Shown piece after piece: positions 24,901-37,874 of a stretch of 64,000 nucleotides of DNA; within the stretch, counting starts at the first letter, position 1, and every line of letters starts with the position of its first letter. Made by a program: the position numbers and the translations under genes. The DNA lies in the NCBI GenBank assembly GCA_914767715.1, contig OU612065.1:21390001-21454000 (forward strand). The letters run 5' to 3'. The notes under the pieces are model-generated. The model was not told the DNA's origin and made no database searches. It saw only the letters and a list, made by a program, of their open reading frames with translations. Source of the DNA: Membranipora membranacea (Eukaryota; Bryozoa; Gymnolaemata; Cheilostomatida; Membraniporidae).

Positions 24901-25183
24901 AGCAGTAGGTTGGTGTCCGGTAGGCAGTAGTAGTAAGTAGCAGGTCATCGGCAGGAGGAGTAAGATCAGATGTCAGTTCAGCTTGTGTAGCATGGTGTTT
25001 AGGTAAAGCTACATCAATAGTTAATGCTTGTGCTTTATCCATCATTCCTGTTGTGTTGACCTCAGACTTTTCAGTACACATTCCACTGTCATAAAGACCA
25101 CGAGATGACGATGATATGTTACTGCTATTGCTGTCCCGATAGACCACTGATGATGAGCTGTTGAGGCTTTCTTCTGAGCTCAT
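21901..25183 (-). CDS. divergent homeobox gene at the Hox3 position
   Basis: Exons 25183-24554, 23849-23144 and 22283-21901 join in phase with AAG|GTAAAG and ACA|GTAAGC donors and CAG and TAG acceptors, giving 572 residues. The homeodomain (about 456-515) keeps the 60-residue spacing with F8, L16, F20, W48, N51 and R53. It reads KKICFSVGQVEQLTALFNET, then NYPTTEQKTEMAGKIGITFK, then QVNIWLNNHRTKLKR. F49 is L, Q50 is N and R52 is H, so it is far from any Hox consensus, but the base-contacting N51 is kept. Exon 1 is rich in serine, tyrosine and asparagine, with PLNLS (162-166, like a CtBP-binding motif) and AYPWGG (YPW at 184-186, perhaps a hexapeptide remnant). Exon 2 begins VKWSNILPTPGPGT and has a basic KLKQKSQKRR stretch, then a long proline/glutamine-rich region. 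Placement between Hox2 and Hox4, on the same strand, suggests a derived Hox3; sequence alone does not prove it. Confidence 0.85.
22995..23066. repeat. short palindrome and direct repeat in an intron
   Basis: TTGACAAG-TT-CTTGTCAA is followed by two copies of TTGAGCCCCATAAAA in tandem. It lies in the second intron of the divergent homeobox gene, close to the exon 2 donor. Confidence 0.7.
23971..24003. repeat. perfect 33-bp palindrome
   Basis: The arms CGGTTTTTGTAATAAT and ATTATTACAAAAACCG flank a single central T. It lies in the first intron of the divergent homeobox gene. It could form a cruciform. No flanking duplication was recognised. Confidence 0.9.
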
Positions 25184-26897
25184 AATGATACTCAATTTTT
25201 CAATATTGTCAAATTATTGTTGCCTGCCACTTCAACTAGTAAAAGAAATATCACTTGAGTTAGTCGAAGATTAGTTGTGGATGGGTTGAAGTCACTCCCA
25301 GTTGTGATAGCCAAGAGCTAGCCCCTTTTCAGCTTGTTGTCTAGTCTTACATAATAAAAATAATCAAAACAGTAGTCTGCTAAACAAATGCTATCAAAGC
25401 TATTGAAAATTTAAAGCACCAAGTAATAAAGCTAAATGGATTATGCAGCCCCCATACACAGGCTTTCCACTGATACGATCTCTGCTGCATTGTGGCTGGT
25501 CGTTTGACAGACAAATTCACACACTGGTTTCGCATCTTGAGTTCATGTGTCAGTTCCTGTGATAGGCTTTCAACTATTCAGAATAGATAATGATGTAAGG
25601 CTTTGAACTTTCACAAACATCACGGGTACGGGAACTCAACTAAATTTTTACGGCTAGCAATAAGCTTGCAGAACATCTGAGTTCAAAACACAATGTCGCT
25701 CAGCTCACAATCTCCCAAATTTTTGGCAGCATAGAAACTTGACGGAAAAATAAGTTTGTTAATAGAAATCAGATTTTGTAGTATGCTCTATGAGACAATT
25801 GCTATATTTAATTGCTGTGGAAAAACTTCACATCAACGCTAAATATTTTCATTGTAATCCTGGATTTGCATTGTTGATCAGATTATGATCCTACTTTGAG
25901 ACAATAAGGAAGAATCCACATCCATCTGTGATAATCAGCAAGGAGTCATTGAAAGCTATAAAATCCGATCTTTTTACACATGGCTATGCGCTTGTGGAAA
26001 TGTGGTTTACCAAAATCAGACATGTTATTATCCAAATCCGCCGATGCTTGAGTATCCTTTCTGTAGTTTTTATCTGACTGGGAATTTTATCTGAGTGCAT
26101 GGAGACTCCTTTTCAAATACATGAAGATGATAACGCAAATTTTAGTTCCTGTCACAGTAAAAAAAGCAAAGCCCTTTTTTATAAACACGCATAAATACGT
26201 CAATGCCTTCTTATTGCTTCTTTTATTTATGTTGTTAATAATAGTAGTCAAAAAATCACTTTTTTTTAAATTCCATTCCTTTTTTTTCTTTTCCCAGTAC
26301 TGGATTTTTCTCTTAATTTCAGCCTAGTGATTGAAATGGGTGCTTTTGAGGCGCCGGTACACAGTCTTCAAAACTTGAGACCAGAAATGGGGGACAATTA
26401 CACAGATAGATCCAAACGCTGGGACCATTTTGGCATGGTTTTGTTTGCAAAAGGAAAATTACGGCTTTGCCTTCCTATGTGCTCTGCAGGCTAGCAATCA
26501 GACAATAAGATAAGAACTTACTTGAGTATACAACCGAATGACTGCCTTCCAGTTGGAATCCTAACTGAATAACTACTGTTTGGAAAAAAAACTACTGCAG
26601 ACAAAATTTGATTTCATGGTAGTCTATCACAAGCGTAAGAAAAAAGGTTGTTGAAATTTGTGCTGGGTGAGGAACGATAATGAAAAAACTTTCATACACA
26701 ATCATAAAGCAGAAAAAAGCCAGTTTCTACATGGAATAAAAGACTGACGTTCATTTAGAGCCTCACTACTTCGTGATACCTTGTGAGAAACCTAGATGTT
26801 ACTTGGTTTTCTTTACGTATCATCATGGGATTACAGATGGTATACTGATGTGGTACATGAGCATTTTAGGTCTGATGCACTTCCCAGACATCATAGT

Positions 26898-26980
26898 GAT
26901 CCACTGGGAATCGAACACAGTACCTCTCAATTGAAAGGCCCATTTCCTACTCATGCCTTACTTAGTGCACCACGGCCAAT
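26898..26980 (-). mobile_element. tRNA-derived SINE-like segment
   Basis: On the minus strand GGCCGTGGTGCACTAAGTAA resembles a tRNA 5' end with an A box. About 45 bases later GTACTGTGTTCGATTCCCAG carries a good B box (GTTCGATTCC). The T stem does not close well and there is no clear anticodon stem, so this is a decayed tRNA-derived repeat and not a working tRNA gene. Its 3' tail was not delimited. Confidence 0.5.
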
Positions 26981-28950
26981 GAGTATTTATAATCTTTGCC
27001 ACGGCCATCCCCTTAGTCTCTACATGAAAGTAAAATTAATTAAGTCTTTATTATCTGACATTTTTTGGGGTAATCTGCCTCTCGCACCCAAGTCGAACGA
27101 TACTTTACAGCTCTGTACCGGACATAATAATTTTCACATCAGAGTAAGATCCAAAATCTACTTTTATGGATTTTTGGAAAAAGAGAATTCAGAAGAAAAT
27201 CAGAATCTATTTTGGGAAATTTTGTCTTCATCCTCTTTTTTAGATGATGAATTAAGACATAGATTATTCCTTGTGACAGGTTACTTTAAAATAATGTTAA
27301 TACATTTATTGTCAGCAACAATTCATCATCTCTTATGTTTTTAATGATGTGACAAGAACATAAATGGGATAAATAGAAGAATATTAGCAAAGATTAAAAA
27401 AAAAAGACTGGCAATAAACTGGAAAAGTGTTGCAGTAACATTTTCTTCAAATTTTTTTATAGCAACAGTGTTTCTCAATGCAGAGTCTCTAGGAGAGTGC
27501 GGTACATCAGTAATTAGAACCATCTGTTAAAGTACATTAATTGTATTTAAGAATTGAGTTATAGGAATTAATCTATAATAAAGAATGACAAAATGTCTTA
27601 TCTAACCAGAATAATCTGGTAGAGAAAGTCTTAATTTGTCGTCTCATTAGATGCGGGATTTTGAAAGAAATTCAATTATTATGCCTCATTTGGTGTCCCT
27701 AACATTCACGATCCTGACACTTATTGTTCCGTCCATGTGACATGTATGAAGATTTGCAAGCGGCGCTAGCCGATTTTGAAACCTGATATACATTCTCAAC
27801 CACCGTAAAGAAGTTTAGTTGTAGATCGTAGGTAAAGGTAAAATAAAGTGCATTACCAGCTTGTAGTTCTGTGTATCTATATCACTGTGAGAAGGTTAGA
27901 TCTGTACAAAGTTTGTTGCAATCAAGGGGTGGTAATTCACTCATCAGATTAAATTTGGGCACAGGAGCTGTGATAGCATCTAATAGATTATTATAATTAT
28001 AATTATTTTGATGTCAACTCGGAACCTATTGTTTTAGCTGTCTGTAGGTTTTTAAATCAGCAAAATCCTTCGATATTTCCGGTACCAGGCCAATAAAATC
28101 TTACCCCATTAGTGGTATTCTCTCCCAGCTGCAGGAGCTAAAGGCTATTTGATATTTTATACACATCGCCTTATTCTTGCTCATGACACAGATGTCTTCG
28201 TTTTGAGGCTAAATATTGAGCTCTTGAACCAAGGATTTTACAGTTTTTTTTGTGTTTATAATGCTGAGCATTAAAAACAGTACTGATTAAAAAGAACCCT
28301 TGCACAATTTTCTTTTTTACTGAACATTTTTGAAGTTTGAAGTCGCCATGATATCTTTCAGCTTGAACAGATATCTATTTCTCTTATACCAAAATAGACA
28401 CAAACAGTTTATTGTAGCCTGACCAGATATAGTTAGGGACCAGGGAGTTTGTCCCAAAATCCCAGCACCAGATCCCAGGACAGTGCTTCTTTTCATCTTT
28501 AGAGTTGTCACCTCTTGTCAATTTATTTTCCCCGATGACAACCAGCTGATCAGCAAACTAAATCTCAGTTGAGAATAAGATTACAGGTGGACAGTCTTTT
28601 TGTGGTCTGTAAGTAAGACAATTGTCAATTTCACATGCACATGACCTAAACATTTATGGCAATTATTTTTACAAACACTGATGATAATTTCCTCTTGACC
28701 TGGCAAAAGTGTCTGTGGCACATATCATAAAGGCCATTGGTCGAGAAATTTATTTATTTGTTTGAAGAGGTTTTCTAGAAAGTTTACAGATAACAGAGTA
28801 TTTAAAAAGTAACTTGTTGACCTCTACAATTGAAGGGTTTGAGGTTTGTTATATCCTCGCTCTGTGATGTCGTTATTTAATTTTGTAACAGTCACGAAAA
28901 TAGTTGCGGTAGTTTATATGGGTAGATAAACTGAACATTCTTTTAGTAAA

Positions 28951-29429
28951 TAGACAGTTTTCTGAGCTCTGATTTTAGCCTCATTTCGGAGTTGTCCTCT
29001 CTCCACTTTGGTACTTTTAACACACGCGGCATAGGAAAAACGTGCTGAAAAGAGGGTTATCTTGAAAACCGCTTTTAATAGGATAAAAATTATTTTTGTT
29101 TCATAACCTGGAAAATTGAAAACTCATATGGACATAGTTTGGGTAATAATTGCTTTATTTATTCATTATTCATCATTTATTTTCGCCTGTTTTGCGGACA
29201 ATTGGGCAGAATCTTTCATGAGTTGCGTCACTAAAATTAAGATTTATCAACATTAAAGCCTCCAATGGTGCAGAATTTGAATCAAAAATCATTTTTATCC
29301 TAACATTGGCGGTCGTCAATATAACCCTCTTTCAGCATGTTTTTCCTATGCGACGTGGGTTAAAAGTACCAAACTAGAGAGAGGACATCTCCGAATTGAG
29401 GCATAAATAAGGGCTCAGAAAACTGTCTA
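28951..29429. mobile_element. foldback MITE, copy 1 (TA target duplication)
   Basis: The element begins TA|GACAGTTTTCTGAGCTC and ends GGCTCAGAAAACTGTC|TA. The terminal arms pair over most of their ~150-180 bases; both contain GTACTTTTAAC and AGAGGGTTAT or their complements. The TA duplication and inverted ends point to a Tc1/mariner-type non-autonomous element. There is no transposase. A second, very similar copy lies at 32784-33295. Confidence 0.9.
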
Positions 29430-32400
29430 TATATCATCAAGTTTAAGTTTGTTTATTGCCATTTCTTGGAAATCCATTGTAATTACATTACTGACAGATA
29501 TATACTGGATCTAAACCCACCCACACCAAGTGAATTTGCCATGTGCCCTGTCAGCTGATATTTGTTCAAAACATTTTGATAACCATATAGTGATCGAAGT
29601 TGTTTTATTTAGGTTATTATGTCATACCAAGGAGTTAGTCTCTAGCTAATTGGTCATACACAAAGTCATATTATTACTAAGTTTGTGACTCGAAAAGGCT
29701 CTGTTACTCGATTGCCATCATTGACATCTTTAAAACTCAGATACTTTGTGGGATGAAACTGAATAGGAATTAATTACTGGTATGAAGACTACATATAAGG
29801 GTATATTTGGTAAGAACGGCAAAACAGGGAACTGGCGTAACAATCCATGTTTTCTCAGTTGTCTTGTGAACCCCAACTCCAAATTTGTCGAATCCAGGCA
29901 TTGTGCCTTGATAAGGATTAACCGACCTCAGAAGTTCATTGTTACTATGATAATGCTTCTTATTCCTTATGACAATCTTATTAAAACTCATCGATTGCAA
30001 TTATTCAAAGCCGTTGTCATGACAATACCACTCTGCGGTGGCACCCATAGCTAGCCACAACCTATGTGTGTACGATTGCAGTGCAGTACACTCCTGTAGC
30101 TGAGGTCATAATATTAGACCTGCCAACCGATGGAATTTTACTGACAAGTCGCAGCCGCCAGGCCAGCCAGCTAACGCCAATGATTGTGCTTTCCACTTAT
30201 AGAAACTCTTTAAAAACTAGTTGATGCTTCGTCACTGGATTGACTCTAGCTTTTTCCTAGCTAGTAGCAGCTGAATTACTGCCGTGTGCTACACTACTAA
30301 TGAGCTAAGAATTCCTGGCCGCTTCTTTTATAGCAGTGTATGGTAATTAACTATTAGAGTGAGCATTACTACAGCCAGCCAGGTATCCATCACAATTAAT
30401 GTTCACATTTATCAAAATTATCATCACATTAGGCATGAAATGACTAAACAAAGTTATTCGTCTTCATAAATGTTCAGTAATTGCATAATGATTGAATTAA
30501 ATTAGAGGAAAGCATTTTTTTTATAAATAGCCGTAATGGCTTTCATTACTATTTAGTTGGATCTCTGCCTTGAACAGGTAACCTTCTCTTTTTGGTAGCT
30601 TGACTGACACTTACTGACCTGACACCACACAATATAGGCCAGATTTTGACAACTGCTAGCCTCCAGTGTTTAGTGAAAAACAGTAGATTATGATGGGCCT
30701 GAAGAGGCCCACTATACTGAGGGTGTGAAGTATCCTACGAGGCCTGGATGTAAGGAGGGATTGAAATGAAGGACTTTCCTATACTATTTGCTGGCTTGAC
30801 TGTATGGATGAAAGTTCAAAAAGTTGGTTGCGAGTGAGACTACAGATGACATTGTCAACAAACACGTTTTTCAAGACATAATTAAATTCGTTGATATTGA
30901 AAAATAGTAAGGATTGAGCACTTGTTGGTCTTCAATTGTTCAGCGGTGTCATGTTTGTTATGCCTGGACATTGTTACATGTTTTATTAGATATCAAATGA
31001 CAGTAGGCAATGTGACTTCAAAAACTTGCATTGTTGACTTTCTGACACCAAACTTCTCAACTCAGCCACTTATCCTGTTATGAGAGGCCTACAGTTGGAT
31101 TTTATTGTTGAGAATGGAGTATTGAAGTAGCAGAGATTTAAAAATCTGCTGTTCGTTATTTCTATTGCTTGCCACTTTTTAGGTACCTACTTCTATATCA
31201 AGGGAAGGGCGGGATACCCCCCCACCTTCACACCACCCCTTGTATCGGGTATTTGTAGGTGCTAACGAATTGTTTACTCTACCAGAAAATGCCGCATATC
31301 TACTTTCAAGCTTTTCCGTATTAACTATCACCTCATTACAAGACTGAGTGCGTGTTCGAAAATTATTGTAACAGTCAGCATAGAATTCTACTACGTGATG
31401 CAAACTCAATGCCGACCATGGATTTCTATCGACTTAATCAGCCACTCTTTTTTAACCACTAACTACAACGTCTCTGTTACTTATAAAGACTTGTGCCTAC
31501 TTTTCTACCACCACTTGTCTTCAATATAATGATGATTCAATCTATCACAGTATATCACTTATTACTTTTATCCAATAACATGACTTAACCAACCAAAAAA
31601 CTGAAATTATATTTTGGGCCACGAAGTGGAAAATCACGATTATTACAACATTCTATCCTATTCTGACCTTCGAAGATAAAATTAACAATGTTCTGTAATA
31701 TTAAAATTAACAATTTTATGTCCATGACATACAGTGTCATTTCAAGTAGTCGAGAGTCGGATTTATGTCAAAAAGATGTCATGTCAAATCTCTCTCATTT
31801 GACTATCACTGGCATAAGTTTTTTCCTTGCAGGAGGGTTTCTAAACCTGCACCCATACCACATGAAAACCTATGGATACAGCCCTGAATGTGATTAGATT
31901 GTCCCAGATGTCACTAGAATTTGAAAATTGTGATCCATTCTTATCTATCTTATCTAAAGATGGGACTGGGAGTCAGATGTCAGACCCTAATTGACCATTC
32001 TAGTCAAGCATGCTTTCGGCACACTTCTCCTCTCGCAAATACTTTACCCCTCTAGGGTTCATTTACATGGGGACTGGTATGACTCCTTTCCATTCCATTT
32101 TATAGATATGATATGGAATATTGTGGCAGCAAAAAATCCAGATGTTCTCTAGGTGGTCTATGTCATGTATTTTTTTAAATCATCTAAAAATCGTTGTTTA
32201 TTTGCTACCACCACATATGTTTATTGCAACTCATAAAACTTTAGTTTTATCACTGATATTTAACTGTCTTCAATATTTTAACTTGATAATGACAGCTGCT
32301 TATAATTCTGAGACATGACACTTGGGTATGAAATGCCATTTTTGATCTTCCATTTGCACCAACGGCATTTCTATTTCTGATTTAATTTTAAAGAATGCAT

Positions 32401-32783
32401 CGGTCAGGAGAAGGTCCAATCAAACCATGGCAGTCAATCAACACCAGCCAGAATCAGGCAGAATGGGTATCTGGTCTTCCTTTGCTTTTTTGCTTCCCTG
32501 TACGAAACCTACTAGAAGTCTCATTCCCAAACTGCTGAATGCTTGTTGGAACTAGATGTTTTCAAATTGTTTGATTTTGTAACAACTATGACCAATTGCA
32601 AGACCCCCAACTGCCATTATCCTCCCTTTCACTCCAGAAATATGTATCCTTGCATTCAATAAAAATGTTAATTCGAAATGACTACCACTAACAACAGAAC
32701 TGATGGCAGACTTGTAATGAATATGTAAAAATCCGAGGTTTAGTCACTCATATTATACAGAGTTATCTCTTATCCTGATATAA

Positions 32784-33295
32784 TAGACAGTTTTCTGAGC
32801 TCTGATTTAGGCCTCTATTCGGAGTTGTCCTCTCTCCATATTGGTACTTTTAACCCACGCCACATAGGAAAATCGTGCTGAAAAGAGGGTTATCTTGAAA
32901 TCCGCTTATAGTAGGATAAAAAGGATTTTTGATTCAGAATCTGCACCATTGAAAACTGATAGGGACATAGTTTGGGAAATATTTTTGGTATTCGGTTAGT
33001 CAATTACATCAATTTCTGCCAGTTTTGCGGACCATTTGGCAGAATTTTTCTTGAATTTCGTCACTAAAATTAAGATTTATCAACATTCAAGCCTCCAATG
33101 ATTTGTAAACCCTGTCTTATAGGGTTTTCAATGGTGCGGATTCTGAATCAAAAATTAATTCTCTCCTAACATAAGCGGTTTTCAAGAAAACCCTCTTTCA
33201 GCACGTTTTACCTATGCGGCGTGGGTTAAAAGTACCAAACTGGAGAGAGGACAACTCCGAATTGAGGCATAAATCAGAGCTCAGAAAACTGTCTA
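32784..33295. mobile_element. foldback MITE, copy 2 (TA target duplication)
   Basis: Same termini as the copy at 28951-29429 (TAGACAGTTTTCTGAGCTC and its inverse) and the same inner sequences, including TCACTAAAATTAAGATTTAT in the centre. About 33 bases longer than copy 1, mostly from an insertion near 33105-33135 that contains CCCTGTCTTATAGGG. The arms match each other closely, which suggests fairly recent activity. Confidence 0.9.
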
Positions 33296-34008
33296 TTGGA
33301 CACAGAGCTTGGAAAAATAGATTTTGGCCTGTTGCCCTAACGCGCAATGACTTGCAATGTGCCTTTGTTGCAATTAATCACAATTCCATCGCCACTGAGA
33401 ACAAACTGTCAGCGATTCATTACCATGCCTTTGTTGATTGTTGTATTAAAATAATATAGTCCAATAGGCAAAAAAAGGTCCAACATAAACAAGTTTACAA
33501 CATAGAAAAAAAATAACTTGATAGGCCTTTGTAGCTTTTTGGATGGCATAATTTAAGAAATTCGGAACCAACTGATCGTTTGCCACATTTTTTAAGTACA
33601 GCTTATATGGAGCTTATTAAAATGCTAATATCAGAAAGGAGGTTACTAAAAATGGCAATTTCATATGGCAACCTTGAAAAATAATATTTCAACGTGTCTG
33701 TTTTACATTTATAGCGGTTTGACGTATTGATATTCATCGGTAGGCCTTTTACACCAATGTTACAGAAATTTACTTGAGTTTTCTATCTTATAGCTGATGT
33801 TTCGATGGATAAGAAACCACCACGTCAAAAAACCCAGACAAAGTCAGGAAAAGCTGGACCATTACCACTGTGACACTTCACACTGCTTCCGTCATACCAA
33901 GGAGTTCCTCTAACTCCTGGGTCATACTGTATTCAAGCCTTTTTTTAGTTTTCACTAGTAGCAAACAGTGGAGTGAGTGAGAGTTACAATATGATACAGC
34001 GTAACAAA

Positions 34009-37000
34009 CTATTCGGCACCTGGTGGGGCCTCTTCCTCTTCTTCGCCACTTCTCTCTGAATCGTTGGAGTTTGATTCTGAAGTCTTAATCTCAGGTAATC
34101 TGCCTTTGCTGCTCGGGGCTTTATGTTCCTTTTTCCATTTCATGCGTCGGTTCTGGAACCAGATTTTTATTTGTCTCTCTGATAAGCACAGCGTGTGTGA
34201 GATCTCAACTCGTCTACGTCTGGTAAGGTACCGGTTGAAGTGAAATTCTTTTTCCAGCTCTAGTATTTGGTGTCTGGTATAAGCAGTTCTTGCCCTTTTG
34301 GGATCATATCCATCCATACTAGTGTGAGCTAAAATTAGAATAAGGCAAGATTAGAGAATTACAATAAAACTAGAGATTAAATCTACCTTTCTGGTTACAA
34401 TAAAATATTTATTTCCTCCTATTCAACTATGTGTGCGGCGCCACCTGGGTCTGGCATGTACATCTATACCAGGAATATAAGAAGAGATTATGTGTCTTTA
34501 CTGTCTAGGATGGCCTGATAAGATACAGATTTAGGATTATCAAGCTTATCATGACTTTATCCTGCTATATCCTCTCGATGTTTTGACAATCACTCCAAAA
34601 TGAAACCCTTCAACAGCCTTATGTTATCCCTAACAACTCCACTGGCTCACACCACTCGATGTCATGTTTCAACGCCAAAGTTTATTTTACCTCATCCATC
34701 ATGATGTACAGGAAGTCACACATTTACCAGGGAGATCAATATCTTGATTCATGGTGTAAATGATTCTAGGAAGGAAACAAATCTACTAGAGTTAGCAAAA
34801 TCTTAATCTTCATCTCAAGGTCCCAATGGCTATCATAACATGTTTGTTCCGTGATGCAACCTGCACTAGTTAGTCAGCCCTCAGTGAACCATAGCTGCAA
34901 CGTAAGCCATTTTTGGCACTCGTGCGGATTGAATTTACCCAAGGCATTGCTCAATAAACCATTTTTACATTCATGACACAGCCGTATGACCTTGTACTAG
35001 TTATATGGGTACCAACTTCCATGTTTTCAATGAACCAACTTCCATGTTGAGTTATGAAACATACCATGTTGTTATGTCATAGTTTGTATAATATAACCTA
35101 GAGAAGCGAAGTTTTTGTGAGAGTCAAAATTAGCCATTCCAAGCAGCCTTGAAATATTTGAATTTATCACTAGCTAGCATGATTTACTCACTCTCTTTAC
35201 TTCTTTGTAAGATCCCTCGTTAGCTAGCTAAAATAAGTGCTAGCCAAAATTATGTCCCTCCATACTAGCTATACTTAACTCTAGCTAATATTTATTCATC
35301 CACAGACCACAGGGTATATGAGAAAACAATTCATACTTACAGCTGACATGTATTTTTTTCATCCAGGGATAAATCTGTACTTTGCTTGCCGAGTTAGAGG
35401 ATGGATCTGAGCTGGTTGGTGAGGTAGTGCCAGGAGTAGCTGATGTAGGAGTGACAGCTGAAGGAGTATTGTTACCAGTAGGACTTTGTGTAGAAGTGAC
35501 ACTCTCTGCAGGTGCTCCACTTGGTGAGATATATGAGGCATAGTCCATACGCAGTCCATGTAGGGGATAACCACCCATTGATGCGCTCACATCCAGACCT
35601 GGCTGACTATAACTGTAAATAAAATCAAAAGGAGATAATTTGCTGCCATTTCCAGCCTTCCAAATTGTGAAGATGCTGATGGAAACTTTAAGATTTTTTT
35701 CGTTGCGCTTTGATCTCGAACTGAGATATGATGTCAACAAACAACATTCTATCACCCATCACACTCGACTAAGCTATCTTCATTCTGTTCTTGATGTGCC
35801 TGCCAAACATTTGGTTATTTGACACTTATGATGGTTGGTAAGGCTAAGCCAGGGTAAGTAGCAGCACACGACCCCCCACGTATTACAAAACATCCTTTGG
35901 GAGAAGGCAAGGCTCACATGGAGTTGCGTTTTAATTATGTGATGTCCTGGTGACAAAATTCATCCTTTCTAAATTTGATCTTTTAAATGGAGTCACATCA
36001 CTTCTTGCCTAAAACTCAGTGATTTCAACCTTGTAAATATGACGGGTCTCAAGATATGGTAACAAAAAAACTCTGATTGGATGTAAAATTGTAAGTCTGA
36101 GCACCTATCACTTGTCATGTGTCTGACATAATTTTGGTTAAATTCTTGGCAAAATAGGTGAAGGTCTTTATGATTTCATGTTAATAATTTTGCATAAATT
36201 AGATTATTCGGATGAGAAACCTCAATCAAGCTTTGTTTGAAGTTGTAGTACTGGCTGAATCAAATTGACTGGACAAAATTTTTGGCATAAAAATTATAAA
36301 TTTGCTAGAAAAAAATAACGAACAATCTACCTGATTATGCAATAAGCTTACAAGACCCTTCTAATTTAGGGATGGGTGTATTATAAAAGTAGCACTTTTT
36401 GCCATAAGTTCAAGCAGTCTAATCTTAAGTTCCATGATTGACTTTACAGTGAATATATATCCTGTTTTGGAGAAATCAGTTTCAGGCAACCCAAATCGAG
36501 AAAATCTGAGCCGTATCAGGTAGAGCAGAGTTAATACATGCGCTGTGGTTCCTAGTCCTGATGTTCGCTCTGTGACCAGGTTACACTCATAAGTGGTGAC
36601 TCATTACTTATTCTGTAAGGTCCTAAACTTAGGTGATCAATCACTTTAGTCTCAGTTGTGGTTTGGGAGGAAGAGACGAACAATTATATTTGTTAATTCG
36701 ATTTTATTAAATCATGCAAGAGACAAACAGAAGCAGAACTTGGTCGTCTCAAACTCCTCATGGGTGTGCGCAAATACAACCTCTATGGATTATGTTTATG
36801 TGTTATTTAATATTTAATAGCCTCCGAACAGGGTATACAGCTGGCACGCTTAACTTCCCTAGAGGTATTAGATACTATGACCCTTGACTTCCCTGCAGAC
36901 ATGAACATCTGCAACTAAATATTGCTAGTCATCCAAAATTATTGCAGATGATAGAACGAGGCTAAAATGAAACGTTGGAATCGGAACAGGAGAAGTGTTT

Positions 37001-37874
37001 AAATGTCAAATGAACAGGTTACCAGGTTGAAGTCTGAACAGTCTATTTTCCTAACTTGCTAACTCATATGCTCATCAACAATAAACTTTTGCTGGACATC
37101 CTCAATTTTTGAATAGCAACAGAAAAGGTCCAAAATGAGCAAATTGCGATGGACCAGAGAAGAAATATTATGTCCAATGAATGGGTAACAAGTTTCAATC
37201 TGACCCGGCCGGCGGGCTTTCAGACGGGAGGGGGCCGTCAGACGTGGGGCAGGAGTATGCTGAGCTCAGACTAAACCTGAACCATCACAAAATTGACCTC
37301 CCAGTCTGGCTTCCGTGTGATCAGTTGAATAAGCTCTCTCTTTTGAGTTCATTCCTCTTGTGAGGTTTCCCTCAATTTCCTGGGAATTTAGAGTGAAAGC
37401 TATTGAGATTTAATTTGTCACAGGCCAGCTTGGTCTTTGTAGATTTATGAGTTTAGCAGGCATTGAGGGTGAATTAGTGTAATGTCATGTCAAAATTGAT
37501 TGAGTATTATTACCAATTCCCTTTCCCCCACCTTAAATCTGAAAAGATCTTGGCATATCTATGTAATAGATCTTGTTCAAATGTCTTGCATAGTACAAAA
37601 ACTCTACATTAGCCGAGAATATAATTAATTACCCTTGACTAATGTCCATTTCTACGCCTCAGCCTTTTACATAATCAACCCTCCAAGCATACAGTGATAA
37701 TGATTACCTGGTATTTGAGGATTCCAGGCTTATCGGTGACGCAGAATACGCTGCCGGATCATAGTGCTGCCGATAGAATTCCTCAGTCTGTCTGCTATGA
37801 GTGTAGTTGCTGTAGTCCACCACGCCATTATCGCCTACATAGTGCTCAGGTTGGCCTATTAAATACGCACTCAT
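34009..37874 (-). CDS. Hox4: Hox4 / Deformed homeobox transcription factor
   Basis: Exons 37874-37708, 35612-35341 and 34328-34009 join in phase to 252 residues. The N-terminus [17 protein letters not shown] followed by [19 protein letters not shown] is typical of Hox4/Dfd. The hexapeptide YPWMKKIHV is at residues 137-145, just before the exon 2-3 junction. The homeodomain is about 156-215: [20 protein letters not shown], then [20 protein letters not shown], then [20 protein letters not shown]. Deviations from the Dfd consensus are mild (S and C in EISHTLCL). The tail is short and acidic ([10 protein letters not shown]). It is a DNA-binding axial patterning factor that partners with PBC proteins through the hexapeptide. 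Only one intron, between hexapeptide and homeodomain, is standard for Hox genes; the 2.1-kb first intron is extra. Confidence 0.96.

Larger units (their letters stand above)
25184..34008. other. gene-poor spacer between the divergent homeobox gene and Hox4
   Basis: About 8.8 kb upstream of the divergent homeobox gene. It holds two foldback MITE copies (listed separately) and a tRNA-like SINE head near 26.9 kb. Open frames such as 26796-27344 overlap repeat sequence or lack motifs. Regulatory DNA for the flanking homeobox genes is expected here, but I cannot point to a specific element. Confidence 0.5.

Noticed and set aside
26796-27344. 182-codon open frame on the plus strand
   Set aside because: It runs through the antisense of a tRNA-like SINE head and then AT-rich sequence; no domain, no splice partner.
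33214-33459. 81-codon open frame
   Set aside because: The first third is the terminal arm of the foldback MITE; no protein motif.
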